From Pseudorhodoplanes sinuspersici (GTDB lineage Bacteria; Pseudomonadota; Alphaproteobacteria; Rhizobiales; Xanthobacteraceae), in assembly GCF_002119765.1 (NCBI RefSeq), contig NZ_CP021112.1, positions 4,644,501 through 4,708,500 of the forward strand: 64,000 nucleotides of DNA. The letters run 5' to 3'. The notes beneath the pieces were generated by a model that worked only from the letters and a program-made list of their open reading frames with translations, was not told the origin of the DNA and ran no database searches. A program made the position numbers and the translations under genes. This document shows, one piece after another, positions 46,333-56,262 of the stretch. Position 1 is the first letter of the stretch. Every line of letters starts with the position of its first letter.

Positions 46333-46947
46333 ATGATCCTGCCTGCGCTCTTCTTCTATCTCTTTGCGGCGGTGTGTATCGCCTCGGCGCTGATGGTGAT
46401 TGCGTCGCGCAATCCCGTGCATTCGGTGCTGTACCTGATCCTGGCCTTCGTCAATGCGGCCGGCCTGTTCCTTTTGCTCGGCGCCGAGTTCCTGGCGATG
46501 ATCCTCGTCGTCGTCTATGTCGGCGCGGTCGCGGTCCTGTTCCTGTTCGTGGTCATGATGCTGGACGTCGACTTCGCCGAATTGCGCGAGGGCTTTCTGC
46601 AATATCTTCCGGTCGGCGCGCTGATCGGGGTGATCCTGCTGGCGGAAATCCTGATGGTGGTCGGCGCCTGGACCATCGGCGGCGGCACGCCGCGCGTCAT
46701 CGCCGCGCCGACACCGACCGACATCTCGAACACCGAAGCCATCGGCCTCGTGCTCTATACGAAGTATCTCTACTTCTTCCAGGCGGCGGGGCTCGTGCTG
46801 CTGGTGGCGATGATCGGCGCGATCGTCCTGACGCTGCGGCACAAGGAAGGCGTCAAGCGCCAGAACATTTCCGATCAGGTTGCGCGCACGCCGGCGACCG
46901 CCATCGAAATCCGCAAAGTGAAATCGGGGCAGGGGCTCGAAGTATGA
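46333..46947 (+). CDS. nuoJ: NADH-quinone oxidoreductase subunit J
   Basis: A 204-residue membrane subunit with five helices. The conserved helix [44 protein letters not shown] includes the pi-bulge region that changes shape during turnover. Start ATG 46333. It overlaps nuoK by four bases (ATGA). Confidence 0.95.
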   Translation: MILPALFFYLFAAVCIASALMVIASRNPVHSVLYLILAFVNAAGLFLLLGAEFLAMILVVVYVGAVAVLFLFVVMMLDVDFAELREGFLQYLPVGALIGVILLAEILMVVGAWTIGGGTPRVIAAPTPTDISNTEAIGLVLYTKYLYFFQAAGLVLLVAMIGAIVLTLRHKEGVKRQNISDQVARTPATAIEIRKVKSGQGLEV

Positions 46948-47252
46948 TCATTGGGCTGGGCCATTACCTCTCGGTCGCTGCGATCCTGTTCACGCTCGGG
47001 ATCTTCGGCATCTTCCTCAACAGGAAGAACGTCATCATCATCCTGATGTCGATCGAACTCATTCTGCTGGCGGTCAACATCAACCTGGTCGCATTTTCCA
47101 GCTTCCTCGGCGACATTTCTGGGCAAATCTTCGCGCTGTTCGTGTTGACTGTGGCCGCAGCGGAAGCCGCCATCGGCCTTGCCATCCTCGTTGTCTATTT
47201 CCGCAACCGTGGCTCGATCGCGGTCGAAGACGTCAATCTGATGAAGGGCTGA
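46944..47252 (+). CDS. nuoK: NADH-quinone oxidoreductase subunit K
   Basis: A 102-residue, three-helix subunit with the conserved membrane Glu residues in [17 protein letters not shown] and [17 protein letters not shown], part of the proton path. The Start ATG 46944 is set by the overlap with nuoJ. A palindromic repeat follows at once. Confidence 0.96.
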   Translation: MIIGLGHYLSVAAILFTLGIFGIFLNRKNVIIILMSIELILLAVNINLVAFSSFLGDISGQIFALFVLTVAAAEAAIGLAILVVYFRNRGSIAVEDVNLMKG

Positions 47253-47300
47253 CGCATGATTCCGAAAAGTGGCATCCGGTTTTCGGATCAGATCATGCGT
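47252..47300. repeat. Palindromic repeat between nuoK and nuoL
   Basis: ACGCATGAT (47252-47260) pairs with ATCATGCGT (47292-47300), and inside it CCGAAAA (47262-47268) pairs with TTTTCGG (47280-47286), around a core with GTGG and CCGGTT. This form, with a CATGAT...ATCATG frame and an AAAAGTGG...CCGGTTTTC core, is a dispersed intergenic palindrome I know from many rhizobial genomes. It sits inside the nuo transcript and could form an RNA hairpin between nuoK and nuoL. Confidence 0.8.
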
Positions 47301-47315
47301 TGGAAGAGATAACCA

Positions 47316-49244
47316 ATGTATCAGGCCATCGTCTTCCTTCCGCTCATTGGCTGTCTGATCGCCGGCCTGTTCGGCCGCATCATCGGCGCGCGCCCGGCCG
47401 AGCTCGTCACCACGCTGCTGCTGTTCGCGTCGGCGGCGTTGTCCTGGTACGCCTTCGCCCGCGTCGGCTTCGGCCATATCGACGAACGCATCGTGCTGTT
47501 CCCCTGGATCCAGTCCGGTGACTTCAAGGTCGACTGGGTGATCCGGGTCGACACGCTGACCGCCGTGATGCTGGTCGTGGTGACGACGGTGTCGTCGCTC
47601 GTGCATCTCTATTCGATCGGTTACATGCACGAGGATCCGCACCGCCAGCGGTTCTTCGCCTATCTGTCGCTGTTCACCTTCGCGATGCTGGCGCTGGTCA
47701 CCGCCGACAATCTCGCTCAGCTCTTCTTCGGCTGGGAGGGCGTCGGTCTCGCCAGTTATCTCCTGATCGGCTTCTGGTACCAGAAGCCGGAAGCCAATGC
47801 TGCCGCCATCAAGGCCTTCGTCGTCAACCGCGTTGGCGATTTCGGCTTCGCGCTCGGCATCTTCGCGCTATTCATGATGACCGGCGCGATCGATTTCGAC
47901 ACCATCTTCGCGCAGGCGCCCGCCCTGACCGGCAAGACCATCGATTTCTTCGGCTGGCATGCCGATGCGCTGACGCTGATCTGCCTGATGCTGTTCATGG
48001 GCGCGATGGGCAAGTCGGCGCAATTCCTGCTGCACACCTGGCTGCCCGATGCGATGGAGGGCCCGACCCCGGTCTCCGCGCTGATCCATGCCGCGACCAT
48101 GGTGACCGCCGGCGTGTTCATGGTGGCGCGCCTGTCGCCGCTGTTCGAATTGGCGCCGGTGGCGCTGATGGTGGTGACGCTGATCGGCGCGACGACGGCG
48201 ATGTTCGCCGCCACCGTAGGTCTCGTCCAGAACGACATCAAACGCATCATTGCTTACTCGACCTGCTCGCAGCTCGGCTACATGTTCGTCGCCATGGGTG
48301 TCGGCGCCTGGTCGGTCGGCATGTACCACCTGTTCACGCATGCCTTCTTCAAGGCGCTGCTATTCCTTGGCTCAGGCTCGGTGATCCATGCCATGCACCA
48401 TGAGCAGGACATCCGGCATATGGGCGGGCTGAAAAACAAGATTCCGCTGACCTATTGGCTGATGATCATCGGCACCCTGGCCTTGACCGGCTTTCCGTTT
48501 ACCGCCGGCTATTTCTCCAAGGACGCCATCATCGAGGCCGCCTATGCCGGGAAAAATCCATTCGCCGTCTATGGCTTTGCCTGCACCGTGCTCGCGGCCG
48601 CGCTGACGTCCTTCTATTCATGGCGCCTGATCTTCAAGACCTTCCATGGCGAGCCGCACGACCGCCATCATTACGAAGAGGCGCATGAAAGCCCCATGGT
48701 GATGCTGGTGCCGCTGATGGTGCTTGCGGCGGGCTCGATCCTCGCTGGCTATCCGTTCTATGAGTATTTTGCCGGCCATCACGTCGAGGAATTTTTCCGC
48801 AATTCGCTGGCTTTCTCCAAGACCAACACCATCCTCGAAGACATGCATCACGTGCCGGCGCTGGTCGTCTGGACCCCGACCGTCATGATGGTGCTCGGCT
48901 TTGCGATTGCCTACCTGTTCTATATTCGCGATCCGCGCATTCCGGTCGAGATGGCGCGCAACCATCAGCTCCTGTACCGCTTCCTGCTCAACAAGTGGTA
49001 TTTCGACGAGCTGTATGACCTGATCTTCGTGCGTCCGGCCAAGTGGCTCGGCACGACGCTGTGGAAGCGCGGCGACGGCTGGCTGATCGACGGCTTCGGG
49101 CCTGACGGGGTCTCAGCCCGCGTGCTCGATGTGACGCGCAATGTCGTCCGCTTGCAGACCGGTTATCTCTATCACTATGCGTTCGCCATGCTGATCGGCG
49201 CCGCCGCGCTCATCACCTGGTTCATGTTCGCAGGGGCGCACTGA
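47316..49244 (+). CDS. nuoL: NADH-quinone oxidoreductase subunit L
   Basis: A 642-residue antiporter-like subunit with about 16 helices and the long lateral helix at its C-terminus. Conserved features are [42 protein letters not shown] with its key Glu, [32 protein letters not shown] with Lys/His sites, and [17 protein letters not shown]. It pumps protons at the distal end of complex I. Confidence 0.97.
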   Translation: MYQAIVFLPLIGCLIAGLFGRIIGARPAELVTTLLLFASAALSWYAFARVGFGHIDERIVLFPWIQSGDFKVDWVIRVDTLTAVMLVVVTTVSSLVHLYSIGYMHEDPHRQRFFAYLSLFTFAMLALVTADNLAQLFFGWEGVGLASYLLIGFWYQKPEANAAAIKAFVVNRVGDFGFALGIFALFMMTGAIDFDTIFAQAPALTGKTIDFFGWHADALTLICLMLFMGAMGKSAQFLLHTWLPDAMEGPTPVSALIHAATMVTAGVFMVARLSPLFELAPVALMVVTLIGATTAMFAATVGLVQNDIKRIIAYSTCSQLGYMFVAMGVGAWSVGMYHLFTHAFFKALLFLGSGSVIHAMHHEQDIRHMGGLKNKIPLTYWLMIIGTLALTGFPFTAGYFSKDAIIEAAYAGKNPFAVYGFACTVLAAALTSFYSWRLIFKTFHGEPHDRHHYEEAHESPMVMLVPLMVLAAGSILAGYPFYEYFAGHHVEEFFRNSLAFSKTNTILEDMHHVPALVVWTPTVMMVLGFAIAYLFYIRDPRIPVEMARNHQLLYRFLLNKWYFDELYDLIFVRPAKWLGTTLWKRGDGWLIDGFGPDGVSARVLDVTRNVVRLQTGYLYHYAFAMLIGAAALITWFMFAGAH

Positions 49245-49246
49245 AC

Positions 49247-50791
49247 ATGACCACCTGGCCCATCCTGTCCGTCACGACGTTCCTGCCGCTGGTCGGCGCG
49301 CTGTTCATCATGCTGCTGCGCGGCGACAACGATGCCGTGAAGCGCAATGCCCGCTGGGTGGCGCTGTGGACCACGCTCGTCACCTTTGCGGTGTCTCTGG
49401 TCCTCGTCTGGCGCTTCGATGCCTCGACGGCGGATTTCCAGTTCGTCGAGAAGATGCGCTGGCTGTCAGGCTATGCCTCCTATTCAATGGGTGTCGACGG
49501 CATTTCGCTGCCGCTGGTGATCCTGACGACCGCGATCATGCCGATCTGCATCATCGCGAGCTGGGATTCGATCCAGAACCGCGTGAAGGAATACATGATC
49601 GCCTTCCTCGTCCTCGAGACGATGATGGTCGGCACCTTCTGCGCGCTCGATCTCGTGGTGTTCTATCTGTTCTTCGAGGCCGGCCTGATCCCGATGTTCC
49701 TGATCATCGGCATCTGGGGAGGCCCGCGCCGGGTCTATGCCAGCTTCAAGTTCTTCCTCTACACGCTGCTCGGCTCGGTGCTGATGCTGCTGGCCATCAT
49801 GGCGATGTACTGGAGCGCCGGCACAACCGACATCCCGACGCTGCTCAAGCATTCTTTCCCGCGCGAATTGCAGACCTGGGCCTGGTTGGCCTTCTTCGCA
49901 TCCTTCGCCGTGAAGATGCCGATGTGGCCGGTCCATACCTGGCTGCCCGACGCGCACGTGGAAGCGCCGACGGCCGGCTCCGTCGTGCTGGCGGCGATCC
50001 TTCTGAAGATGGGCGGCTACGGGTTCCTGCGGTTCTCCATCCCGATGTTCCCGCTGGCTTCGGCCGATTTTGCGCCGCTCATCTTCGCGCTGTCGGTCAT
50101 CGCGATCGTCTATACGTCGCTGGTCGCGATGATGCAGGAGGACGTGAAGAAACTGATCGCCTATTCGTCGGTCGCCCATATGGGCTTCGTGACCATGGGC
50201 ATCTTCGCCATGACCGCGCAGGGTGTCGGCGGCGCCGTGTTCCAGATGATCTCGCACGGCATCGTCTCCGGCGCGCTGTTCCTTTGCGTCGGCGTCGTCT
50301 ACGACCGCATTCATACCCGCGAGATCAAGGCGTATGGCGGCTTGGTCGAGCGAATGCCGCTCTATGCAGCGATCTTCATGCTGTTCACGATGGCCAATGT
50401 CGGCTTGCCCGGCACGTCCGGATTCGTGGGTGAATTCCTGACGCTGCTCGGCACCTTCAAGGTCAATGTGGCGGTGGCGACGCTGGCGACGCTCGGCGTC
50501 ATCCTGTCGGCCTGTTATGCGCTGTGGCTCTACCGGAAAATGATCTTCGGCAAGTTGGACAAGCCGAAGCTGCAATCGATTCAGGACGTCAACTATCGCG
50601 AAATCCTGATTTTCACGCCGCTGGTGATCCTGACGCTGTTGTTCGGCTTCTATCCAAAGCCCGTGCTCGATATGTCGTCGACATCGGTCAACGCGCTGGT
50701 GTCGCAGTATCAGCAGGCTGTGAACGATAAAAATCCCGGCGCGAAAAAGGCTGCCTCGATCGATCAGCGCATGACGGGCGAAAGCAAATGA
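49247..50791 (+). CDS. nuoM: NADH-quinone oxidoreductase subunit M
   Basis: A 514-residue antiporter-like membrane subunit with about 14 helices; the conserved parts are [65 protein letters not shown] and [15 protein letters not shown]. It starts two bases after nuoL and overlaps nuoN by four bases (ATGA). Confidence 0.97.
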   Translation: MTTWPILSVTTFLPLVGALFIMLLRGDNDAVKRNARWVALWTTLVTFAVSLVLVWRFDASTADFQFVEKMRWLSGYASYSMGVDGISLPLVILTTAIMPICIIASWDSIQNRVKEYMIAFLVLETMMVGTFCALDLVVFYLFFEAGLIPMFLIIGIWGGPRRVYASFKFFLYTLLGSVLMLLAIMAMYWSAGTTDIPTLLKHSFPRELQTWAWLAFFASFAVKMPMWPVHTWLPDAHVEAPTAGSVVLAAILLKMGGYGFLRFSIPMFPLASADFAPLIFALSVIAIVYTSLVAMMQEDVKKLIAYSSVAHMGFVTMGIFAMTAQGVGGAVFQMISHGIVSGALFLCVGVVYDRIHTREIKAYGGLVERMPLYAAIFMLFTMANVGLPGTSGFVGEFLTLLGTFKVNVAVATLATLGVILSACYALWLYRKMIFGKLDKPKLQSIQDVNYREILIFTPLVILTLLFGFYPKPVLDMSSTSVNALVSQYQQAVNDKNPGAKKAASIDQRMTGESK

Positions 50792-52218
50792 CAATTCCGA
50801 TGCCCGATCTCATTCCGGCGATCCCTGAACTCATCCTTGCCACGGGCGCGCTGGCGCTGCTGATGGTCGGCGCCTATGGCGGCGAGCGCTCGAATTTCAT
50901 CGTCAGCGTGCTGTCGATCATCCTGCTGGTCGCGGCCAGCGCTGCGGTCGTGTTGTTGCCGGCCGGCAGGCTGTCGACTTTTAACGGCAGTTTCGTCGTC
51001 GACGATTTCGCGCGCTTTGTGAAAGTGCTGGCGTTTGGCGGCACGGCAGCCGCGATCCTGATGTCGTTCGACTATGTCAAACGCGCCGGGATGCGGAAAT
51101 TCGAATATCCGGTGCTGATGCTGCTGTCGGCCGTCGGCATGGGCATGCTGATCTCGGCGACAGATCTGATCGCGCTGTATCTCGGCCTCGAACTGATGAG
51201 CCTGTCGCTCTACGTGATCGCGGCGATCGACCGCGATTCCGCGAAGTCGACGGAAGCGGGCCTGAAATATTTCGTCCTCGGTGCGCTGTCGTCCGGCATG
51301 CTGCTCTACGGCGCCTCGCTGATCTATGGCGCGACCGGGCAGATCAGCTTCGCCGGCATCGCCCAGGCGGCGCCGCAGGGCGGCCTGCCGCTGACCTTCG
51401 GTCTCGTCTTCCTGCTCGCAGGCCTTTGCTTCAAGGTTTCGGCGGTGCCGTTCCACATGTGGACGCCGGACGTCTATGAAGGATCGCCGACGCCGGTGAC
51501 AGCGTTCTTTGCCGGTGCCGCGAAGGTTGCCGCGATGGCCATCTTTGTGCGCGCGACCATGACGGCGTTCCCGACCATCGTGCTGCAATGGCAGCAGATC
51601 CTCGTCTTCGTCGCCATCGCCTCGATGGCGCTCGGCTCCTTCGCGGCGATCGGCCAGACCAACATCAAGCGCCTGTTGGCCTATTCGTCGATCGGTCACA
51701 TGGGTTTTGCGCTGGTCGGTCTCGCCGCTGGAACGGAAGAGGGCGTGCAGGGCGTCCTCATCTATGTCGCCATCTATATCGCGATGACACTCGGCACCTT
51801 CGCTTGCGTCCTGTCGATGAAGCGCGACGGCCGCTTTGTGGAGTCGATCTCCGACCTCGCCGGGCTGGCGCGGACCTCGCCGATGATGGCCTTCCTGTTC
51901 GCGATGCTGCTGTTCTCGCTTGCCGGCATTCCGCCGCTCGCCGGGTTCTTTGCGAAGTTCTATGTGTTCCTGGCGGCCATCAAGGCCGGGCTCTATGCGC
52001 TGGCGGTGATCGGCGTTCTCACCAGCGTGATCGGCGCCTATTACTATCTCGCCATCGTCAAGACGATGTATTTCGACGAACCGCACAAGAGCTTCGAGCC
52101 GATGTCCGGTGAGCAGGTCCTGGTGCTGGGCCTTGCGGGCTTGTTCAACCTGTTGTTCTTCGTCTATCCCGCGCCGCTGCTCGATGCTGCGACGGTCGCG
52201 GCCAAGTCGCTGTTCTGA
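50788..52218 (+). CDS. nuoN: NADH-quinone oxidoreductase subunit N
   Basis: A 476-residue antiporter-like subunit. Conserved segments are [57 protein letters not shown] and [21 protein letters not shown]. It is the last complex I gene. Its TGA overlaps the birA ATG by one base, so birA is read in the same transcript. Confidence 0.97.
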   Translation: MTIPMPDLIPAIPELILATGALALLMVGAYGGERSNFIVSVLSIILLVAASAAVVLLPAGRLSTFNGSFVVDDFARFVKVLAFGGTAAAILMSFDYVKRAGMRKFEYPVLMLLSAVGMGMLISATDLIALYLGLELMSLSLYVIAAIDRDSAKSTEAGLKYFVLGALSSGMLLYGASLIYGATGQISFAGIAQAAPQGGLPLTFGLVFLLAGLCFKVSAVPFHMWTPDVYEGSPTPVTAFFAGAAKVAAMAIFVRATMTAFPTIVLQWQQILVFVAIASMALGSFAAIGQTNIKRLLAYSSIGHMGFALVGLAAGTEEGVQGVLIYVAIYIAMTLGTFACVLSMKRDGRFVESISDLAGLARTSPMMAFLFAMLLFSLAGIPPLAGFFAKFYVFLAAIKAGLYALAVIGVLTSVIGAYYYLAIVKTMYFDEPHKSFEPMSGEQVLVLGLAGLFNLLFFVYPAPLLDAATVAAKSLF

Positions 52219-53069
52219 TGGTGTTTGCGGTCGGGCCGCGGGCGAAAGAGGCTGGCTATCGCGTTCGCAGCTTCGACCGGCTCGATTCCACCAATAGCGA
52301 AGCCATGCGCCTGGCCCAGAACGGCGAGCGCGGCCCGTTGTGGGTCGTTACGGAAGAACAAACTGCGGGGCGAGGTCGGCAGGGCCGCGAATGGCAATCG
52401 TTTATCGGCAACCTTGCGGCCAGCCTGCTGATTACCAACGATCTCAAGCTGTCCGATGCCGCCACGCTCGGCTTCGTCGCGGGCCTTGCCGCGCATGAGG
52501 CCTGCGCCGTCGCGGCGCCGGGCCTGTCGCTCTCGTTGAAATGGCCAAACGATCTTCTCGCCAATGGAGCGTTTTCAAGCGACGTGGATTCCGGTTCGCG
52601 TGAGGAAAACGCGCCAAGGCGAAAAAAGACCGGCAAGCTCGCCGGATTGCTTCTGGAGTCGCAGAACCTCGGCGATCGGCTCGCATTGGTGGTTGGGATT
52701 GGCGTCAATGTCGCTGCAGCGCCAGAGGGGATGGGCTATCCGGCGGTATCGCTGGCGGGTCTTGGCTACCCGGTACAGGCGTCCAACTTGTTCGCCAGCT
52801 TGACCGAGGCCTTCGTCAAATACGATAGCCTATGGAACAGGGGGCGCGGATTCGCCGATATCCGGCGGCTCTGGCTCGAACGGGCGCATGGCGTCGGAAA
52901 GTCTGTCTCGGTTCATATGGGCGATCGCATCGAACACGGAATTTTTGAAACCCTGGACGAGCACGGGTGCCTCATCCTGCGCAAGCCGGACGGCACAGCG
53001 TGCACGATCGCAGCCGGCGATGTCTATTTCGGCGATGCCCGGACGGTGCAGGCAGGAGTTTCGAAATAG
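52218..53069 (+). CDS. birA: Biotin-[acetyl-CoA-carboxylase] ligase
   Basis: A 283-residue BirA without the N-terminal DNA-binding domain, so it is only an enzyme: it makes biotinyl-AMP and attaches biotin to the carboxylase carrier protein. The biotinyl-AMP loop is GRGRQGREW; KWPNDLLANG and GKLAGLLLE flank the active site, followed by VVGIGVNV. About 20 residues (AFSSDVDSGSREENAPRRKK) sit between ANG and TGKLAG where other BirA proteins have a tight turn; the DNA coding for them is a palindromic repeat (next entry). A C-terminal SH3-like domain follows. It overlaps nuoN and rnj by one base each. Confidence 0.95.
   Translation: MVFAVGPRAKEAGYRVRSFDRLDSTNSEAMRLAQNGERGPLWVVTEEQTAGRGRQGREWQSFIGNLAASLLITNDLKLSDAATLGFVAGLAAHEACAVAAPGLSLSLKWPNDLLANGAFSSDVDSGSREENAPRRKKTGKLAGLLLESQNLGDRLALVVGIGVNVAAAPEGMGYPAVSLAGLGYPVQASNLFASLTEAFVKYDSLWNRGRGFADIRRLWLERAHGVGKSVSVHMGDRIEHGIFETLDEHGCLILRKPDGTACTIAAGDVYFGDARTVQAGVSK
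52566..52615. repeat. Palindromic repeat lying in frame inside birA
   Basis: GGAGCGTTTTC (52566-52576) pairs with GAAAACGCGCC (52605-52615) with one mismatch; the core holds GTGGATTCCGGTT. This closely resembles a palindromic element found in Bradyrhizobium-group intergenic DNA (recalled form: GTTTTC, AAGCGA, GTGG, CCGGTTCGCGT, GAAAACGC). It shares its GTGG-N3-CCGGTT core with the repeat after nuoK. It codes in frame for residues 118-133 of BirA. Confidence 0.75.
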
Positions 53070-54754
53070 TGGCTTTGCAAGAACAATCGGCGCCAGGGCA
53101 ACTCGTATTCGGACCACTCGGCGGCATCGGCGAGATCGGCATGAACCTGTCGATTTATGGCCTCGGTGATCAGCGCCGCCGGCAATGGCTGATCGTCGAT
53201 GTCGGCGTGTCGTTCGCGGCGGAAGAGCATCTGCCTGGCGTCGATCTGATTTTCCCGGACATCCGCTATCTGGTCGAAGAACGAAAGAACCTCGTCGGCA
53301 TCGTCTTGACGCACGCACACGAAGATCATTTCGGTGCGCTGTTCGACCTGTGGCCGAAACTGAAAGTGCCGGTCTATGCGACGCCGTTCACGGCGGCGCT
53401 GATCGAAGCCAAGCGGGCCAGCGAGCCGGGCGCGCCTGAGATCGACGTCAAGATCATCCCGCTTGGCAGCCGCTTCAATGTCGGCCCATTCGACATCGAG
53501 CTGGTGTCGATGGCGCATTCGATCCCGGAATCGAATGCGCTGATCCTGCGCACGCCGCACGGCAATGTTGTGCATACCGGCGATTGGAAAATCGATCCAA
53601 CGCCAGTTGTTGGTTTGCCAACCGATGAAGCCAAGCTCCGCCGGCTGGGCGAGGAGGGCGTTCTCGCCGTCATCGGCGATTCCACCAATGCGGTGCGCGA
53701 TGGCCGCTCGCCATCGGAAACCGACGTGGCGCGCACGCTTGCGCAATTGATCGCCGCCGCACCGGCGCGCGTTGCGGTGACGACCTTCGCCTCCAACGTG
53801 GCGCGCATTCGCGCCGTGGCGGATGCCGCGAGGGCCGTAGGACGCGAGGTCGTGGTGGTTGGGCGCGCCATGGACCGGATGGTCCAGGTGGCGCGCGAGA
53901 CCGGTTATCTCGACGGGGTGCAGGATTTTCGCGGGCCGGACATGTATGGCTATCTGCCGCCCGACAAGGTGGTGGCGCTTTGTACCGGCAGCCAGGGCGA
54001 GCCGCGGGCCGCGCTGTCGCGCATCGCCAATGACGATCATCCCGACATTACTCTTAGTCCGGGAGATCAGGTGATCTTCTCCTCGCGGACTATTCCCGGC
54101 AATGAGAAGGCGGTTTCTACGATCATTAACGGGCTGATTGATCAGGGCATCGAGGTCATTACCGACCGCCATCACCTCGTTCATGTGTCCGGCCATCCGC
54201 GCGTCGCCGAAGTCGAAGAACTGCTGAATTGGCTGAAACCTCAGATACTTGTGCCGGCCCATGGCGAAGCTATGCACCTGCATGACCACGCTGCGATCGG
54301 CCGGCGGCTCGGCATCAAGACCATCGTCAGATGCCGCGATGGCGATCTCGTCCAGCTTGCCCCCGGAGCCCCTGGAATCATTGACGAATTGCCCCACGGC
54401 CGCGTCTACAAGGACGGTATTGTCATGGTCGGCGCCGACAGCCGCACCATTGCTGATCGCCGCCGCCTGAGCTTTGTCGGGATGGTGACGGTGGCGCTGG
54501 CGGTGACTGAGAAGGGTGCGCTGGCCGCCGATCCCGAGGTCGAATTGTTGGGCATTCCGGAGCTCGGCCGGGACGGAAAATCCCTTGCGGACCACGCCGA
54601 GGACGCAGTCCTTGACACGTTCGAAAACCTGCCGCGTCCGAAGCGGCGTGATCCTGACAGCATCGCGGAGTCGGTGAGGCGAGCGGTGCGCAGCGCAATT
54701 GCCGCGCAATGGGGCAAGAAACCCATCTGTTACGTCCACGTTCTCACGGTATAG
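53069..54754 (+). CDS. rnj: Ribonuclease J
   Basis: A 561-residue metallo-beta-lactamase/beta-CASP nuclease, which cuts and degrades RNA from the 5' end. The zinc motif HAHEDH is at 82-87; other motifs are MAHSIPESNALILRT, GDWKIDPTP, GDSTNA, FSSRTIPGNEKAVSTIINGL and HVSGHP, with PAHGE nearer the C-terminus. The start is GTG 53069, overlapping the birA stop, with AGGAG upstream. Alphaproteobacteria often have both RNase J and RNase E, with RNase J acting on rRNA ends (family knowledge). Confidence 0.95.
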   Translation: MALQEQSAPGQLVFGPLGGIGEIGMNLSIYGLGDQRRRQWLIVDVGVSFAAEEHLPGVDLIFPDIRYLVEERKNLVGIVLTHAHEDHFGALFDLWPKLKVPVYATPFTAALIEAKRASEPGAPEIDVKIIPLGSRFNVGPFDIELVSMAHSIPESNALILRTPHGNVVHTGDWKIDPTPVVGLPTDEAKLRRLGEEGVLAVIGDSTNAVRDGRSPSETDVARTLAQLIAAAPARVAVTTFASNVARIRAVADAARAVGREVVVVGRAMDRMVQVARETGYLDGVQDFRGPDMYGYLPPDKVVALCTGSQGEPRAALSRIANDDHPDITLSPGDQVIFSSRTIPGNEKAVSTIINGLIDQGIEVITDRHHLVHVSGHPRVAEVEELLNWLKPQILVPAHGEAMHLHDHAAIGRRLGIKTIVRCRDGDLVQLAPGAPGIIDELPHGRVYKDGIVMVGADSRTIADRRRLSFVGMVTVALAVTEKGALAADPEVELLGIPELGRDGKSLADHAEDAVLDTFENLPRPKRRDPDSIAESVRRAVRSAIAAQWGKKPICYVHVLTV

Positions 54755-54761
54755 TCGCTCC

Positions 54762-55166
54762 ATGATCGGACGATTGAACCATGTGGCGATCGCCGTTCGC
54801 GATATCGCGAAGGCATCGGAAACCTATCGTGCAACGCTTGGCGCGGAAGTATCGGACGCCGTTCCGCAACACGCGCATGGCGTCACGACGGTGTTCATCA
54901 CGCTGCCCAATACCAAGATCGAATTGCTCGAACCGCTCGGCGCGGATTCTCCGATCGAGAAATTTCTTCAGAAGAATCCCGACGGTGGCATCCATCACAT
55001 CTGCTATGAGGTGGATGACATCATTGCCGCACGCGATGCTTTGAAAGGGAAGGGCGCCCGCATTCTTGGTGACGGTGAGCCGAAGATCGGCGCCCATGGA
55101 AAGCCGGTGCTTTTTCTGCATCCCAAGGACTTCAACGGCACGCTGGTCGAGCTCGAGCAGGCGTGA
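54762..55166 (+). CDS. mce: Methylmalonyl-CoA epimerase
   Basis: A 134-residue glyoxalase-fold enzyme: RLNHVAIAVRDIAKASETYRATLGA, then GVTTVFITLPNTKIELLEPLG, PDGGIHHICYEVDDI with the metal His, and LFLHPKDFNGTLVELEQ with the Glu ligand. It interconverts R- and S-methylmalonyl-CoA in propionate breakdown. It starts seven bases after rnj and is followed by a DUF1467 gene. Confidence 0.94.
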   Translation: MIGRLNHVAIAVRDIAKASETYRATLGAEVSDAVPQHAHGVTTVFITLPNTKIELLEPLGADSPIEKFLQKNPDGGIHHICYEVDDIIAARDALKGKGARILGDGEPKIGAHGKPVLFLHPKDFNGTLVELEQA

Positions 55167-55175
55167 GGTGAGTTT

Positions 55176-55439
55176 GTGACTCTCACGACCGCGCTTGCGA
55201 TCTATTTCCTCGTCTGGTGGCTGACACTGTTTGCTGTGTTGCCTTTCGGTATCCGGTCACAGCACGAGGAAGAAACAACCCCCGGAACTGATCCCGGTGC
55301 CCCGGTTCTGCCGCGAATTGCCTCCAAGCTGATTTGGACGACGCTCGTTTCCGCCGCAATCTTCGCGGTCATGTATGTCGCATACGTGTATCGGCTGGTC
55401 GATCTGGACACCATTCCAGGCCTGCCGAAGCCCACCTGA
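55176..55439 (+). CDS. DUF1467-family membrane protein
   Basis: An 87-residue protein with two membrane helices (TTALAIYFLVWWLTLFAVLPFGIRS at the N-terminus, and LIWTTLVSAAIFAVMYVAYVYRLVDL) joined by an acidic loop. This fits the DUF1467 family, which follows mce or rnj in many Rhizobiales; the function is unknown. The start is GTG 55176 with GAGG upstream. It is the last gene of the nuo-birA-rnj-mce run. Confidence 0.87.
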   Translation: MTLTTALAIYFLVWWLTLFAVLPFGIRSQHEEETTPGTDPGAPVLPRIASKLIWTTLVSAAIFAVMYVAYVYRLVDLDTIPGLPKPT

Positions 55440-55571
55440 GAGCGGTTGTTGGTGTGCCTCTGACCTAGCGTATCTGGCGTATCTTTTTACCTGAAACTGG
55501 GGAACTTTGGTGGCGGGTCACCGTTAGTCCGCCGCCTATCGGGAACTTAGGCAAAGACTGGGGAACATAAC

Positions 55572-55805
55572 ATGCCGAATTCACGCTATTTCATCGTTCA
55601 AAAAGACGACGGCTGGGTGATCCAGTTTGGCGGCGATGATTTCGGACCTTACCAGACGCGCCGAGAGGCCATGCTTTTCGCGGTGGATGCCGCCCAGAAG
55701 CTCGGTGAAAAGGGTGAAAACGCGGAAGTTTGTCTGCTTGGTGAAAATGGCCACTTCCTGCCGCAATGGACTTTTGGGCGTGATGCTTACCCACCCCGGC
55801 TTTAG
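55572..55805 (+). CDS. Small DUF2188-like hypothetical protein
   Basis: A 77-residue protein (MPNSRYFIVQKDDGWVIQFG ...) with GPYQTRREAMLFAVDAAQKLGEKGENAEVCLLGENGHFLPQWTFG, the strand-helix-strand pattern of DUF2188-type proteins that carry a W-x-V/I start and an A-rich helix. GGGGA lies before the ATG. The role is unknown. Confidence 0.72.
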   Translation: MPNSRYFIVQKDDGWVIQFGGDDFGPYQTRREAMLFAVDAAQKLGEKGENAEVCLLGENGHFLPQWTFGRDAYPPRL

Positions 55806-55953
55806 GTCAGCAACAAAGCTAAACCCGGATGGCCGCGAATTCTGGGCCGCCCCTGGTGGGGTGGATCGGAAGTCCGCTTCATTGTTGCGGCACTCTCGTC
55901 AAGCGGATTTCCGATCCAAACCACAGTAGAATCAATACGTTGCTAGTGTCCCT

Positions 55954-56007
55954 TGAATCCGAAATTCGCAAAAGAGGTGCGGCATAATCGTGCGAATTTC
56001 GGATTCA
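55954..56007 (+). repeat. Large palindrome 1 of the proS-flanking family
   Basis: A perfect 17-bp inverted repeat: TGAATCCGAAATTCGCA (55954-55970) and its complement (55991-56007), with a 20-base loop containing GCGGCA. It is preceded by CTAGTG. Arms and loop can be aligned with the two palindromes after proS, in the opposite orientation. Apart from this and the small RNA below, the stretch 55806-56433 shows no gene. Confidence 0.9.
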
Positions 56008-56108
56008 GGTTAATCGCTTGTACACCTCGTTTTATGCGGTGCTAGCGCCGGACAACTTACGGGCGTCAACAGATGGTCCACAGACGTGGCGTTTACGCTT
56101 GCGGAAAT

Positions 56109-56137
56109 AAAAAAGAGCAGGGTAACTGACCCTGCTC
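56109..56137 (-). terminator. Intrinsic terminator of the minus-strand small RNA
   Basis: GAGCAGGGT and ACCCTGCTC (56115-56123 with 56129-56137) form a perfect 9-bp stem with a 5-base loop; on the minus strand it is followed by TTTTTT. Confidence 0.9.
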
Positions 56138-56262
56138 AATATTGATGCAAAACGCTTCCGGCGTGCGTTGATCTTGCTTGTATGAAGCGTCGGCGACACC
56201 CTTCGGTGTTCGCCCAGTCCTCCCAAGACTTGGACCTGTCAGGCTCCTGCCCAACGTTGAGG
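56109..56262 (-). ncRNA. Candidate structured small RNA upstream of proS (unassigned, about 150 nt)
   Basis: A minus-strand transcript unit without an open frame. A promoter-like pair, TTGCCG (56290-56295) and TATAGC (56268-56273) with 16 bases between, would start RNA near 56262. The 5' end CTCAACGTTG (56252-56261) can pair with CAATATTGAG near the 3' end (56135-56144), closing the molecule. Inside it are a hairpin GGCGAACACC/GGTGTCGCC and a 7-bp ACGCTTC/GAAGCGT pairing. It ends at a strong terminator. Size and closed-stem shape would suit a 6S-like RNA, but I cannot confirm that; it lacks the SRP RNA signature. Confidence 0.6.

Noticed and set aside
50764-52086. Long antisense frame (440 codons) opposite nuoN, and a similar one opposite nuoM (49484-50794)
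   Set aside because: Arg/His/Asp/Gln-rich translations are typical shadows of membrane-protein genes in GC-rich DNA; the nuo genes explain the sequence.
53024-54763. 579-codon open frame antisense to the RNase J gene
   Set aside because: It follows the codon pattern of the opposite strand, shows no family motifs, and RNase J is certain on the plus strand.
56109-56262. Signal recognition particle RNA
   Set aside because: The conserved GGTCAGGTCCGGAAGGAAGCAGC apical loop is absent from this RNA.
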